Source: an uncultured Schumannella sp. (GTDB lineage Bacteria > Actinomycetota > Actinomycetes > Actinomycetales > Microbacteriaceae). From it: 64,000 nucleotides of DNA. Shown piece by piece: positions 53,530-62,162 of this stretch. How positions within the stretch are numbered: the stretch's first letter is position 1; every line of letters begins with the position of its first letter. A program made the position numbers and the translations under genes. The notes under the pieces were generated by a model. The model made no database searches. It was not told the origin of the DNA and saw only the letters and a program-made list of their open reading frames with translations. The stretch is from positions 1 through 64,000 of the forward strand of contig NZ_CAJQNT010000029.1 in NCBI RefSeq assembly GCF_905479755.1, read 5' to 3'.

Positions 53530-53563
53530 CGCCGCGACTACTCCCGAGGGAGTAGTCGCGGCG
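53530..53563. promoter_or_regulatory. Perfect palindrome, candidate operator
   Basis: Two 16-base arms (GACTACTCCC / GGGAGTAGTC core) match perfectly around a 2-base centre. It stands upstream of the kinase-regulator operon and downstream of tRNA-Asn. A transcription terminator for the tRNA is the alternative, but no T-run follows. Confidence 0.6.
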
Positions 53564-53588
53564 GAGATCGACGACCGATCTCGTGTGG

Positions 53589-53661
53589 CTCCCCGGCTTG
53601 GACTCGAACCAAGAACCTATCGGTTAACAGCCGATTGCTCTGCCAATTGAGCTACCGAGGA
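53589..53661 (-). tRNA. tRNA-Asn (GUU)
   Basis: 73 nt. Acceptor TCCTCGG/CCGGGGA with discriminator G, D-arm GCTCAATTGGCAGAGC, anticodon arm ATCGG-CTGTTAA-CCGAT, T-arm CTTGGTTCGAGTCCAAG. CCA is not encoded. Confidence 0.96.
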
Positions 53662-53725
53662 TTACTGCGAACAGCCGGTCTAGCTTAGCAAACCCGCGGA
53701 GCGATTCTGTCCGCCCCGGGCCCCG

Positions 53726-54736
53726 TCACGAAAGCGCCGCGAGACACGTCGGCGACGGCACGTGGACCGGCTCGCCGACCGGGGTGAGCCGCCCGTCCGC
53801 ATCGAGCGCAAAGCTCGCCACCGAGTTCGACAGCTGGTTCGCCACGTGCACGAACGCTCCATCCACGACGAGGTGCCGCGGCCAGTCGCCGCCGCAGTCG
53901 ACATCGCCGACCAACCGCACCGCGCCGGAATCGAACGAGATCACCGCGAGTCGGTTGGCGCCGCGCACCCCCGCGACCACGAAACGCCCGTCGGACGACA
54001 GCGCGAGCCCGGCCGCCTGGCTCTGCCCGCTCACCCCCGGGAGATCCACGAAGCCCCGCACCTCGAAGGTGTCGCCCGCCGGGTGCAGCACGCTCACCGT
54101 TAGACCCCACTCGCCCAGCACCGCCAGCTCGCCGTCGGGCAGCGCCACGAGATCGCGCGGCCCCGTGCCCGGCGGCAACCGGACCTCGGCCACGCGACGC
54201 AGACGCGCGCCGTCCCAACGGTGCAGGTAGACGCGATCCGCCCCCAGATCCGCCGTCGCGACACGGCCGTCATCGAGCACGAGCACGCAGTGCGCGTGCG
54301 GCGTTCGCTGTGCCGCTCGCGGCCCGCTCCCGGTCGCCGGGAGCTCCTGCTCGGCCGGTCCGAGGATCGACGGATCGCCGGGATCAATGGCGTGTACCGC
54401 GACGACCCCGTCGCCGTAGCGGGCCGCGACGAGCGCGTCGCCGCCGGGCCGCGGGACAACGGCAAGATGACATGGGCCGGCGGCGTCCCCGCTCGGACGT
54501 ACGCCGCGGGCGAGCAACGATCCGTCGTCCCCGCGCTCCCATGCCGCCACGGCGGAGTCCGCCTCAAGCGCCGCGAAAACGTGCTCGGCCGCCACCGTCA
54601 GCCACGACGGCGAATCCGCCTCGGCGACCAGACCGAGGAACTCGAAGCGCCCGTCGGCATGGCTTCGACCGCGACCGATCCCGCGCGCCGTGCCGCCCAT
54701 GGCGGCCCCATAGCCGCCCACCACGAACTCCGTCAT
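53726..54736 (-). CDS. Lactonase-family beta-propeller protein
   Basis: 336 residues. Repeated four-stranded blades with motifs such as PSWLTVAAEHVFAALE, PHAHCVLVLDDGRVATADLGADRVYLHR and WPRHLVVDGAFVHVANQLSNSVASF match the 6-phosphogluconolactonase (Pgl/YkgB) seven-bladed family. No signal peptide is present. Hydrolysis of a sugar lactone is a family-level guess. It overlaps the ABC ATPase gene by four bases and is translated from the same message. Confidence 0.85.
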   Translation of the reverse strand: MTEFVVGGYGAAMGGTARGIGRGRSHADGRFEFLGLVAEADSPSWLTVAAEHVFAALEADSAVAAWERGDDGSLLARGVRPSGDAAGPCHLAVVPRPGGDALVAARYGDGVVAVHAIDPGDPSILGPAEQELPATGSGPRAAQRTPHAHCVLVLDDGRVATADLGADRVYLHRWDGARLRRVAEVRLPPGTGPRDLVALPDGELAVLGEWGLTVSVLHPAGDTFEVRGFVDLPGVSGQSQAAGLALSSDGRFVVAGVRGANRLAVISFDSGAVRLVGDVDCGGDWPRHLVVDGAFVHVANQLSNSVASFALDADGRLTPVGEPVHVPSPTCLAALS

Positions 54737-55518
54737 CGCTGCAGCGTCGCCAAGGTGCGGACATACGGGTGCAGGGGGTTCGCCAAGACCTCATCGACGG
54801 CGCCGTAGCCGACGAAGTGCCCCGCGTGCATGACCGCGATCCGGTCGGTGATGGTCCGCAGCTCGCGCAGGTCGTGGCCGACGACGATCGCCGAAAAACC
54901 GTGCTCGCTCTGCATCTCCTTGATCACATCGAGGATTCGCCCGCGCATCAGAACGTCGACGCCCATCGTGGGGTCGTCGGCGACCAGCACCTCGGGCGCC
55001 ACCACGAGGGCTCGGGCGAGCGCGATGCGCTGGCGCTGCCCGCGGCTGAGCTCATGCGGGAACTTCTCCATCACCGAGAGCGGAAGCCGCACCGCGTCGA
55101 TCAGCGCGGCCGCGCGACGACCAGCCTGCTCCGGATCGGTGTGCCGATCCTGTTCGAACAGCGGCGAGGCCACGTTCTCGCCGATCGTCATCCGCGGCTC
55201 GAGGCTCGAACCGCCATCCTGCGGCAGGTAGCCGACGCGCCAGGCCAGCTGGCTGATGCGGCGAGCGGATGCGTCGCGCAGCGGAACTCCGAGCACCGAC
55301 AGCCCGCCCCCGAAGATCCGCGGCGGGGCGGACTCGCCCCCCACCGTCTGAGCGGCGACGGCTCGCGCGAGGGTGCTCTTGCCGGAGCCCGCCTCGCCCA
55401 CGATGCCCAGGATCTCGCCCGCGAACAGCTCGAAATTGACGCCGTCTACGGCGACCTCGCGGACGCCGTAACCGAGCGTCAGATCGTCCGCGCGAACGGT
55501 GACAGCGGAGTGACTCAC
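54733..55518 (-). CDS. ABC transporter ATP-binding protein, peptide/nickel type
   Basis: 261 residues. Walker A GEAGSGKST, a Q-loop in YLPQDGG, signature LSRGQRQR, Walker B VLVADDPT and the H-loop VVGHDL are all present, so it should hydrolyse ATP. The C-terminal NPLHPYVRTL is the Opp/Dpp-type tail. GTG 55518 is preferred because TAAGTT lies 6 bases upstream; a GTG two codons earlier also exists. No permease gene accompanies it. Confidence 0.88.
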   Translation of the reverse strand: MSHSAVTVRADDLTLGYGVREVAVDGVNFELFAGEILGIVGEAGSGKSTLARAVAAQTVGGESAPPRIFGGGLSVLGVPLRDASARRISQLAWRVGYLPQDGGSSLEPRMTIGENVASPLFEQDRHTDPEQAGRRAAALIDAVRLPLSVMEKFPHELSRGQRQRIALARALVVAPEVLVADDPTMGVDVLMRGRILDVIKEMQSEHGFSAIVVGHDLRELRTITDRIAVMHAGHFVGYGAVDEVLANPLHPYVRTLATLQR

Positions 55519-55524
55519 GCTCAC

Positions 55525-55530
55525 AACTTA
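55525..55530 (-). promoter_or_regulatory. -10 hexamer of the ABC ATPase gene
   Basis: Minus-strand TAAGTT, 6 bases, GTG 55518. It lies just before the 3' end of the upstream binding-protein gene, so the ATPase may be transcribed on its own. Confidence 0.4.
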
Positions 55531-55537
55531 CGCCACG

Positions 55538-57157
55538 TCACCGCCGGGTGAGGCCCCCGAGCCACCCCTCACCCAACTCGGCGATGGTCGCAAGCGTCAC
55601 GCCCGGGGCGAGGTAGATCGTGTGTCGGCCGGCCAGCAGCGGGAGCGTCGGAATCCGTGATGCAAGCTGCTCTTCGAGCGCGGCGATCGCGGCGTTGCGC
55701 TGACCGGCGTCCTCCGCCGTCCCCTGCACAGCGATCAGTTCGTCGGTGCGGCTGTCGTCCAGGCCGGTCGGCAGACCGAGGTCAGAGGCGTAAAGACGCG
55801 TCAGCGCGTCATCGACATCGACTCCCGCCGGCGTCCACACATACTCGACGATCGGATATCGCTCCGCGCCCAGCGTCGAACGGGTCAGCGGCCCGTCGAC
55901 CTCCTCCAACCGCACACTGAAGAGCTCGCCCCCTTCCAGCTGCGCCTCCAGTTCAGCCCGGATCGCATCGCCTTGCGGGTCCTCGTCGTCGGCGACATAG
56001 GAGATCACGAGCGAAACCGGAGTCTGGACGCCCGCCGCCGCGAGCCGTTCGGTTGCACGGTCAATGTCCGGACCGCCGAGCGCATCCCCGTAGACCGCGA
56101 GCACTCCCTGCTCCCCCGGCGCGGTCCCGGCCTTGAGAGAACCGATGCGCAATGCGGCGGGCACGTAGCCGTAGTCCGCCGACCACGAAGCGGGCGCAAG
56201 TTCCGCGAGCGACACGCGATCGACCAGGTCGGACATCGCCTGACGCACCGCGAGCGCGGCGCCCTCGTTCGCCTCCTCCGTGGCGGAGCCGAACGGCATC
56301 GTGCTGAAGTCGAACACGAGCATCCGAAGCGTGTTCGTGGGCTGCACTCGCGTCGTGAGTCCGGACGTCGCTATCAGCGCCTCCCGCTGCTCCGTCGTGA
56401 AGCTGCCGTACGCGACATCGACACTGCCCGATTCGACCCGCTCGGCGAGGCTGGCGGCTTCGAGTTCGGTCTCCAACGTGATGACGGTGCCGGTCGGCTC
56501 CTCCACGTCATCCATCGACCCGATGACCGTATAGACCGTTCCGTCAACGTTCGCGATCTGCCACTTGCCAGCGAAGGCGCCTCCCGCGATGATCACCTCG
56601 TCGTCGGTGATCGCGTCAGCGGCGAAGATCTCCTCGTCGAGGATGGCCCCCGCGGGCCCCGCCAGGACGGAGGGAAAAGTCACGTCGTCGTCCTCGCGCA
56701 ACGTGAACACGACCGTGTTCGCATCGAGCGCGGCCACCGACGCGAGGCCACGCAACAGCGTCACCGGGCCGCTCGTGTCACCGATCGCGAGCTGCCGCTC
56801 AAAGCTGAACACAACATCGGATGCCGTCAACTCGTTCCCGTTCGGGAAGCGCAAACCCGCCGGCAGCGTCACCGTGTACTCGGCATCGGCGGTGAACTCG
56901 GCACTGTCGGCGAGCGAAAGCTCGATCTCCCCCGTGTCGGCGACAAGCTCGAGCAGACGCGGGTACAGCTGGTGAAGGAACGAGACGGTCGTCGCATCCC
57001 GAGTCGCCGCCGGATCCAAAGAGACGATGTCCGCGGTCGTTCCCACCACGATCGGACGCGGCGCGCCCGCACCGGCGCAGCCGGCCAACAACAGTGCGAC
57101 GGAGGCCGCGGCAAGCGCCACGAACCCTCTCCGCCGGAGAGCGAACAGCTGATTCAC
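55538..57157 (-). CDS. ABC solute-binding lipoprotein, family 5
   Basis: 539 residues. The lipobox is LLLAGC with Cys27. The body follows the SBP_bac_5 peptide-binding pattern: IVSLDPAATRDATTVSFLHQLYPRLLEL, YTVTLPAGLRFPNGNELTASDVVFSFERQ, and a C-terminal domain ending ELGEGWLGGLTRR. Ligands of the family include peptides, nickel and opines. The GTG has AAAGG upstream. It precedes the ATPase by about 20 bases; permease genes are absent from the locus. Confidence 0.88.
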   Translation of the reverse strand: MNQLFALRRRGFVALAAASVALLLAGCAGAGAPRPIVVGTTADIVSLDPAATRDATTVSFLHQLYPRLLELVADTGEIELSLADSAEFTADAEYTVTLPAGLRFPNGNELTASDVVFSFERQLAIGDTSGPVTLLRGLASVAALDANTVVFTLREDDDVTFPSVLAGPAGAILDEEIFAADAITDDEVIIAGGAFAGKWQIANVDGTVYTVIGSMDDVEEPTGTVITLETELEAASLAERVESGSVDVAYGSFTTEQREALIATSGLTTRVQPTNTLRMLVFDFSTMPFGSATEEANEGAALAVRQAMSDLVDRVSLAELAPASWSADYGYVPAALRIGSLKAGTAPGEQGVLAVYGDALGGPDIDRATERLAAAGVQTPVSLVISYVADDEDPQGDAIRAELEAQLEGGELFSVRLEEVDGPLTRSTLGAERYPIVEYVWTPAGVDVDDALTRLYASDLGLPTGLDDSRTDELIAVQGTAEDAGQRNAAIAALEEQLASRIPTLPLLAGRHTIYLAPGVTLATIAELGEGWLGGLTRR

Positions 57158-57261
57158 GCGGGGCCTTTCAGGTGGGGTGTCGGGCTCGGACCGGTGTCAC
57201 CGCGTCGAGAGCCCCCCTCTTGATAACACACCCAGCTTGGGCCGCGCGCCCCGAGTCCGGC

Positions 57262-59154
57262 TCAACTCTCGCGCAGACGCCGACGCTCCGTCTCCAGCGA
57301 CGCCGATTCGCGGGCCAGAATCGCCCACCGTTCCTGATCGCCATCGGACTGCGCGCGCTGCATCGCACCCAAGACCTCGGCCTTCAGCCGCAGCAAGTCG
57401 CGATCGATGAGAGAGGTCACCACGTCGCGGCAGTACGCCGCAATCTGATCCGGCCGCTGCGGAATCGGCGCAATCGCCAGTTGCGAGACGAGGCTCGCAA
57501 AGCCGGCGGGAGCCTGCTCCGCGACCTTCGCCACCCAGCGGTCCTCCGAGGCGGGTTCTCCCGGAATCTCGGCCAGCGCCGTCGCCACCGCGTCGCGCAC
57601 CACCCCGAGAGCCGCATTCCCGACGCGTACCTGGGTGACGCGATCGAGAAGCTCCCGACCGACGTGCTCTGGGTGCTGGAGGATCGCCATCAGCGCATCC
57701 CGTTCCCCCCGGGTCAGCGGATCGGTCGGCATGTCCATCAGCCGGAACTCCGGCGGTGCCTCCGGCTCGACCGTCTCGCCCGCGCGCGGCGGCGCCGAAC
57801 GCTCCGGGGCACGAGTCGATGCGCCGCGGCTCGCCGACACCGCGCGGCTCACCTCCCGCGGCTCCAGGCCGAGCCACCCGGCCAGGCTTCGCACGTATCC
57901 GACCCCCAGGGCACTGTCGCGGATGCCGGCGACGACCGGCGCGGCCGCCCGCAGTGCCGCAACGCGGCCCTCCACCGTCTCCAGATCGTGACCGGCGAGC
58001 TGTCGGCGGATCATGAACTCGAACATCGGCTTGCGCGTCGCGATGAGCGACCGCACCGCCTCGTCGCCGCGGTGCAGGCGCAAATCGCACGGGTCGAGGC
58101 CGTCAGGCGCCACCGCGACAAAAGTCTGTGCGGCGAAGCGCTGCTCCTCGGCGAACGCACGGCTCGCCGCCTTCTGCCCCGCCTCGTCGGGGTCGAACGT
58201 GAAGATCACCTGGCCGGTGCCCTGCGTGTTGCTGTTGTCGACATCACCGAGCACGCGGCGCAGCACCTTGATGTGGTCCACGCCGAACGAGGTGCCGCAG
58301 GTGGCGATCGCCGTCGTCACGCCGGCGAGATGGCAGGCCATGACGTCGGTGTAGCCCTCCACCACCACCACCTGCTTGCCCTTGGCGATGTCGCGGCGGG
58401 CGAGGTCCAACCCGTAAAGCACCTGACTCTTGTGGTAGATCGGCGTCTCGGGAGTGTTGAGGTACTTGGGGCCCTGATCGTCGTCGAGCAGCTTGCGCGC
58501 GCCGAAGCCGACCGTGGCCCCGGTCACGTCGCGAATCGGCCACACCAGGCGCCCGCGGAAGCGGTCGTAGACGTTGCCGCGCTCCCCCGTGCTGAGCAGC
58601 CCGGATGCGGTCAGCTCGTCCTGCGTGAAACCGCGAGACTTCAGGTGGTCGCCGAGCGCCGAAAACGACTTCGGGGCGAAACCGACACCGAACCGCTCGG
58701 CGGCGGCCGCGTCGAAGCCGCGCGAACCGAGGAAGTCGCGCCCGACCTGCGCGGCCGGCGTGCGCAGCTGCTCCCGGAAGAACTCCTCCGCCGCCGCGTT
58801 GGCGGCGATCAGACGAGCACGATTGCCGTGATCGGGGGCCGCCCCGCCGCCCTCATAGTGCAGTTCGTAGCCGAGCCGGGCCGCCATCCGCTCCACCGCC
58901 TCGGTGAAGGTGACGTGATCCATCTTCTGCAGGAAACTGAAGACGTCGCCGTCCTCACCGCACCCGAAGCAGTGGTAGCGGCCGACGCTCGGGCGCACGT
59001 GAAAGCTCGGGCTGCGCTCCTCGTGGAACGGGCACAGGCCCTTCATCGAGTCGACGCCGCCGCTCTTCAGCGTGACGAAGTCGCCCACGATGTCGGCGAT
59101 GTTGATCCGGCTTCGCACTTCGTCGATGTCGTTTCGACGAATGAGCCCGGGCAT
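57262..59154 (-). CDS. dnaG: DNA primase
   Basis: 630 residues. The zinc-binding domain has Cys41, His44, Cys62 and Cys65 (CPFHEERSPSFHV, YHCFGCGEDG). The core has the basic RFRGRLVWPIRD motif and the TOPRIM acids in VVVEGYTDVMA and FTFDPDEAGQKA. The C-terminal helical region (about 450-630) would bind the DnaB helicase. It makes the RNA primers for replication. The ATG at 59154 follows TAGAAT by 7 bases; longer readings run into dgt. The dusB-dgt-dnaG order is common in this family. Confidence 0.96.
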   Translation of the reverse strand: MPGLIRRNDIDEVRSRINIADIVGDFVTLKSGGVDSMKGLCPFHEERSPSFHVRPSVGRYHCFGCGEDGDVFSFLQKMDHVTFTEAVERMAARLGYELHYEGGGAAPDHGNRARLIAANAAAEEFFREQLRTPAAQVGRDFLGSRGFDAAAAERFGVGFAPKSFSALGDHLKSRGFTQDELTASGLLSTGERGNVYDRFRGRLVWPIRDVTGATVGFGARKLLDDDQGPKYLNTPETPIYHKSQVLYGLDLARRDIAKGKQVVVVEGYTDVMACHLAGVTTAIATCGTSFGVDHIKVLRRVLGDVDNSNTQGTGQVIFTFDPDEAGQKAASRAFAEEQRFAAQTFVAVAPDGLDPCDLRLHRGDEAVRSLIATRKPMFEFMIRRQLAGHDLETVEGRVAALRAAAPVVAGIRDSALGVGYVRSLAGWLGLEPREVSRAVSASRGASTRAPERSAPPRAGETVEPEAPPEFRLMDMPTDPLTRGERDALMAILQHPEHVGRELLDRVTQVRVGNAALGVVRDAVATALAEIPGEPASEDRWVAKVAEQAPAGFASLVSQLAIAPIPQRPDQIAAYCRDVVTSLIDRDLLRLKAEVLGAMQRAQSDGDQERWAILARESASLETERRRLRES

Positions 59155-59161
59155 GCCGCTG

Positions 59162-59167
59162 ATTCTA
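59162..59167 (-). promoter_or_regulatory. -10 hexamer of dnaG
   Basis: Minus-strand TAGAAT, 7 bases, ATG at 59154, in the 38-base gap after dgt. Confidence 0.5.
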
Positions 59168-59192
59168 CGGCGCGCCGTGTCCGCGCGTCGGT

Positions 59193-60446
59193 CTAGTGCA
59201 ACCGGTCGTGCTGCTGGCTGGCCGAGACATCGGTGAGCGAGGCCACCTGATCGACGATGACGCGGCGGCGCGCGGTGTCGTCCGCCGCCTCGGCCCACTC
59301 CGCGGAGAAGCCGGTGTCCAGGTGCTCCGGATGCGCCCACAGCGCATCCGCGAGCTCGGTCAGAATCTCGCGCTGCCGCTCGTAGTAGGGCTGCCGCGAA
59401 TTCGTCGACATCACGTTCGCCGCGACGATGCCCTTCAGCACCGCGATCTCGGCCTGTGTCTCCAACGGCACCAGCACATCGCCGCCGAACCGCGCCAGCG
59501 CGGCCTTCGGATGCGCGGCACGGGTGGCGTGAATCGCCGCGTGCGAGAACCGCCCGATCAGCTGACTCGTGAGGTTCTTGAGCTTGGCGAGGTCACGCCG
59601 CGAACCATCCCAGGAGTCGATCCACCACGGCAGCGCGTCGAGCCGGTCGAAGGCCGCCAGCAGGTCCTCACGGGAGATCTCGCCGCCGATCCACACGAAC
59701 ATCGCATCGACGAGCGCCTCGTGATCGGCGCGTGCGCTCAGCGCCGGCACGTCGAGGTAGCCGTTGACGATCGCGTCTTCGAAGTCGTGCACCGAGTAGG
59801 CGATGTCATCGGAGAGGTCCATCACCTGCGCCTCGATGCACCGCACCCGCGTGGGGGCCTCGGCGCGCATCCACTCGAAGACGGGGGTGTCGTCCGCGTA
59901 GAAACCGAACTTGCTGCGACCGCTCGGGTCGGGGATCCCCTGCGCCTGCGGCCACGGATACTTGCAGCTCGCGTCGAGGCTCGCTCGGGTGAGGTTCAGG
60001 CCGTAGCTGCGCCCGTCGGGACCGAACACCTTCGGCTCGAGCCTGCTCAGCAGCCGCAGCGTCTGCGCGTTGCCCTCGAACCCGCCGTACGGCGCCGCCC
60101 AGTCGTTGAGCGCCTTCTCTCCGTTGTGCCCGAACGGAGGATGCCCCAGGTCGTGGGCGAGGCACGCCGCGTCGACCACATCCGGGTCGAGCCGCAACCG
60201 CATCGCCAGCTCGCGCCCGATCTGCGCCACCTCCAGGGAGTGCGTCAGCCGGTTGCGCGCGAAATCGAGCCCCGCGGTGGGGCTCAGCACCTGCGTCTTG
60301 ACGGCGAGCCGTCGCAGAGCGCTGGAGTGCAGGATGCGCGCCCGATCGCGCGCGAAATCGGTGCGCGGAGTGGTGTGGTGATCCTCGGGAAGCCAGCGCT
60401 CGACGTCATGCTCGGTGTACCCCACCGGCGGCTGCGCCTCAGCCAC
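59193..60446 (-). CDS. dgt: Deoxyguanosinetriphosphate triphosphohydrolase-like protein
   Basis: 417 residues. An HD-domain enzyme: RNRLTHSLEVAQIGR gives the first His, AHDLGHPPFGHNGEKAL the HD pair, and LSDDIAYSVHDFEDA the last Asp. It removes triphosphate from dNTPs, lowering or balancing the pool. The GTG start overlaps the end of dusB by eight bases, so they share a transcript. Length fits the non-enteric Dgt group. Confidence 0.94.
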   Translation of the reverse strand: MAEAQPPVGYTEHDVERWLPEDHHTTPRTDFARDRARILHSSALRRLAVKTQVLSPTAGLDFARNRLTHSLEVAQIGRELAMRLRLDPDVVDAACLAHDLGHPPFGHNGEKALNDWAAPYGGFEGNAQTLRLLSRLEPKVFGPDGRSYGLNLTRASLDASCKYPWPQAQGIPDPSGRSKFGFYADDTPVFEWMRAEAPTRVRCIEAQVMDLSDDIAYSVHDFEDAIVNGYLDVPALSARADHEALVDAMFVWIGGEISREDLLAAFDRLDALPWWIDSWDGSRRDLAKLKNLTSQLIGRFSHAAIHATRAAHPKAALARFGGDVLVPLETQAEIAVLKGIVAANVMSTNSRQPYYERQREILTELADALWAHPEHLDTGFSAEWAEAADDTARRRVIVDQVASLTDVSASQQHDRLH

Positions 60447-61635
60447 CGCTGGTGTCGCCTTCGCCCTCGGTCAGCTCACTGCGCTGCGCGCCCTCGAGTT
60501 CGCGGCTGTCGAGCCAGCCGTAGGGCAGGGTCGGCACCTTCGGGGTGCCGGCGCGACCGCGCTGCCCCTCCGCCTCGGCGCCCGGGTAGGGCTGGTGGGG
60601 GTCGAGCTGCGCGAGCAGTTCGGCGATCTCGTCAAGGCTGGAGGCGCGCGCGAGCGCGGCCCGCAGCTCGCCCCCCACCGAGTAGCCCTTGAAGTACCAG
60701 GCGACGTGCTTGCGGATGTCGCGGCAGGCGCGGCCCTCGTCGTCGAAGAACTCGACGAGCAGTTCGGCGTGGCGCTGGAACGCGGTCGCGACCTCGCCGA
60801 GCGTCGGCTCCGCCTTCAGATGCCCGCCCTGGAAAGCGGCGGCGAGGTCGCCGAAGAGCCACGGGCGACCCAGGCATCCGCGACCCACGACCACGCCATC
60901 GCAGCCGGTCTCGGCCACCATCCGCAGCGCATCCTCGGCGCTCCAGATGTCGCCATTGCCGAGCACCGGAACGCTGTGGATCGTCTCCTTGAGCTTCGCG
61001 ATCGCCGACCAGTCGGCATGGCCCGAGTAGAACTCCGCGGCCGTGCGCGCGTGCAGCGCGATCGACGCGACGCCGGCGCCCTCGGCCGCCTTCGCGGCCT
61101 CCAGGTAGGTCAGATGCTCGGCGTCGATGCCCTTGCGCATCTTCACGGTGAGCGGAATGTCGCCCGCGGCCTTGACGGCGCCCTCCACGATCTCGCGGAA
61201 CAACCCCAGCTTCCACGGCAGCGCCGACCCGCCGCCCTTGCGGGTCACCTTCGGGACGGGGCATCCGAAGTTCAAGTCGATGTGGTCGGCACGATCCTCG
61301 GCCACCAGCATCGTGACCGCCTCGGCGACCGTCTTCGGATCGACGCCGTAGAGCTGGATCGAACGCGGCGTCTCCGACTCGTGGTGCTGGATCAGACGCA
61401 GGCTCGCCGGCGTGCGCTCGACGAGGGCCCGGCTCGTGATCATCTCGGAGACGTAGAGCCCGGCGCCGTACTCGCGGCAGAGCCGCCGGAACGCGGTGTT
61501 GGTGATGCCCGCCATCGGCGCGAGCACGACCGGAACGTCGAGTTCGATCGGCCCGATACGCAACGCAGGGGCCGCGGCGCCGGGAATCGGGGCCGGGCTC
61601 TCGGCGTTGCGGTCGGTGACGGTGAGAATGGACAT
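60439..61635 (-). CDS. dusB: tRNA-dihydrouridine synthase
   Basis: 398 residues. It reduces uridines in tRNA with FMN and NADPH. The family core is visible: VVLAPMAGITNTAFRRLCREYGAGLYVSEMI, the catalytic Cys in DLNFGCPVPKVTRKGGGSAL, and VVVGRGCLGRPWLF. The C-terminal 60 residues extend beyond the usual helical domain as a charged tail. It leads the dusB-dgt unit; the ATG at 61635 lies 32 bases from the divergent YbaK gene. Confidence 0.94.
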   Translation of the reverse strand: MSILTVTDRNAESPAPIPGAAAPALRIGPIELDVPVVLAPMAGITNTAFRRLCREYGAGLYVSEMITSRALVERTPASLRLIQHHESETPRSIQLYGVDPKTVAEAVTMLVAEDRADHIDLNFGCPVPKVTRKGGGSALPWKLGLFREIVEGAVKAAGDIPLTVKMRKGIDAEHLTYLEAAKAAEGAGVASIALHARTAAEFYSGHADWSAIAKLKETIHSVPVLGNGDIWSAEDALRMVAETGCDGVVVGRGCLGRPWLFGDLAAAFQGGHLKAEPTLGEVATAFQRHAELLVEFFDDEGRACRDIRKHVAWYFKGYSVGGELRAALARASSLDEIAELLAQLDPHQPYPGAEAEGQRGRAGTPKVPTLPYGWLDSRELEGAQRSELTEGEGDTSGG

Positions 61636-61667
61636 CGTCTCGATTCTCCCAGAAAGGGCCTGAGCAC

Positions 61668-62150
61668 GTGACGAACGGACGCGAACGCGTCGAGGCGGAT
61701 GCCGCCGCGCGCGGAATCCCCATCGAGATCATCGAGCGCACCTCCGCCCGGTCCCTCGAGGAAGCCGCCGAGATTCTCGGCATCACACCGGCCGAGATCA
61801 TCAAAACCCTCGTCGTGAAGCGCAGCGACGGCACGTTCCTGTTCGCGCTCGTGCCCGGCGACCGCCAGATATCCTGGCCCAAGCTGCGCGCGCTCGTCGG
61901 CGTCAACCGGCTGAAACTCCCGGATGCGGAGGCCGCCCGGGGCGCAACCGGCTACGAGCGCGGCACCATCACGCCCTTCGGCTCCACCACCGCCTGGCCG
62001 GTGTTCGCCGATCAGACGATGACCGGCCGCCGCGTCTCGATGGGAGCCGGGGAGCACGGGCTGAGCCTGTTCGCGGAGGCGGATGCGGTCATCCGCTCGT
62101 TCGAGGCGACCGTCGCGGATCTGACCGAGCCGATCGCGTCGCGCGACTAG
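61668..62150 (+). CDS. YbaK/EbsC family aminoacyl-tRNA deacylase
   Basis: 160 residues. The family features are EIIKTLVVKRSDGTFLFALVPGDRQI, with the Lys needed for deacylation, and GYERGTITPFGS. Members hydrolyse mischarged Cys-tRNA(Pro) or related species; which one is acted on here is not certain. AAAGGGCC lies upstream of the GTG. It is convergent with the 46-residue gene. Confidence 0.88.
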   Translation: MTNGRERVEADAAARGIPIEIIERTSARSLEEAAEILGITPAEIIKTLVVKRSDGTFLFALVPGDRQISWPKLRALVGVNRLKLPDAEAARGATGYERGTITPFGSTTAWPVFADQTMTGRRVSMGAGEHGLSLFAEADAVIRSFEATVADLTEPIASRD

Positions 62151-62162
62151 CCGACGCGGCGC

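Noticed and set aside
53530-53563. Rho-independent terminator of tRNA-Asn
   Set aside because: The stem is perfect but no T-run follows on the tRNA strand, so an operator was preferred; the terminator reading is kept only as an alternative.
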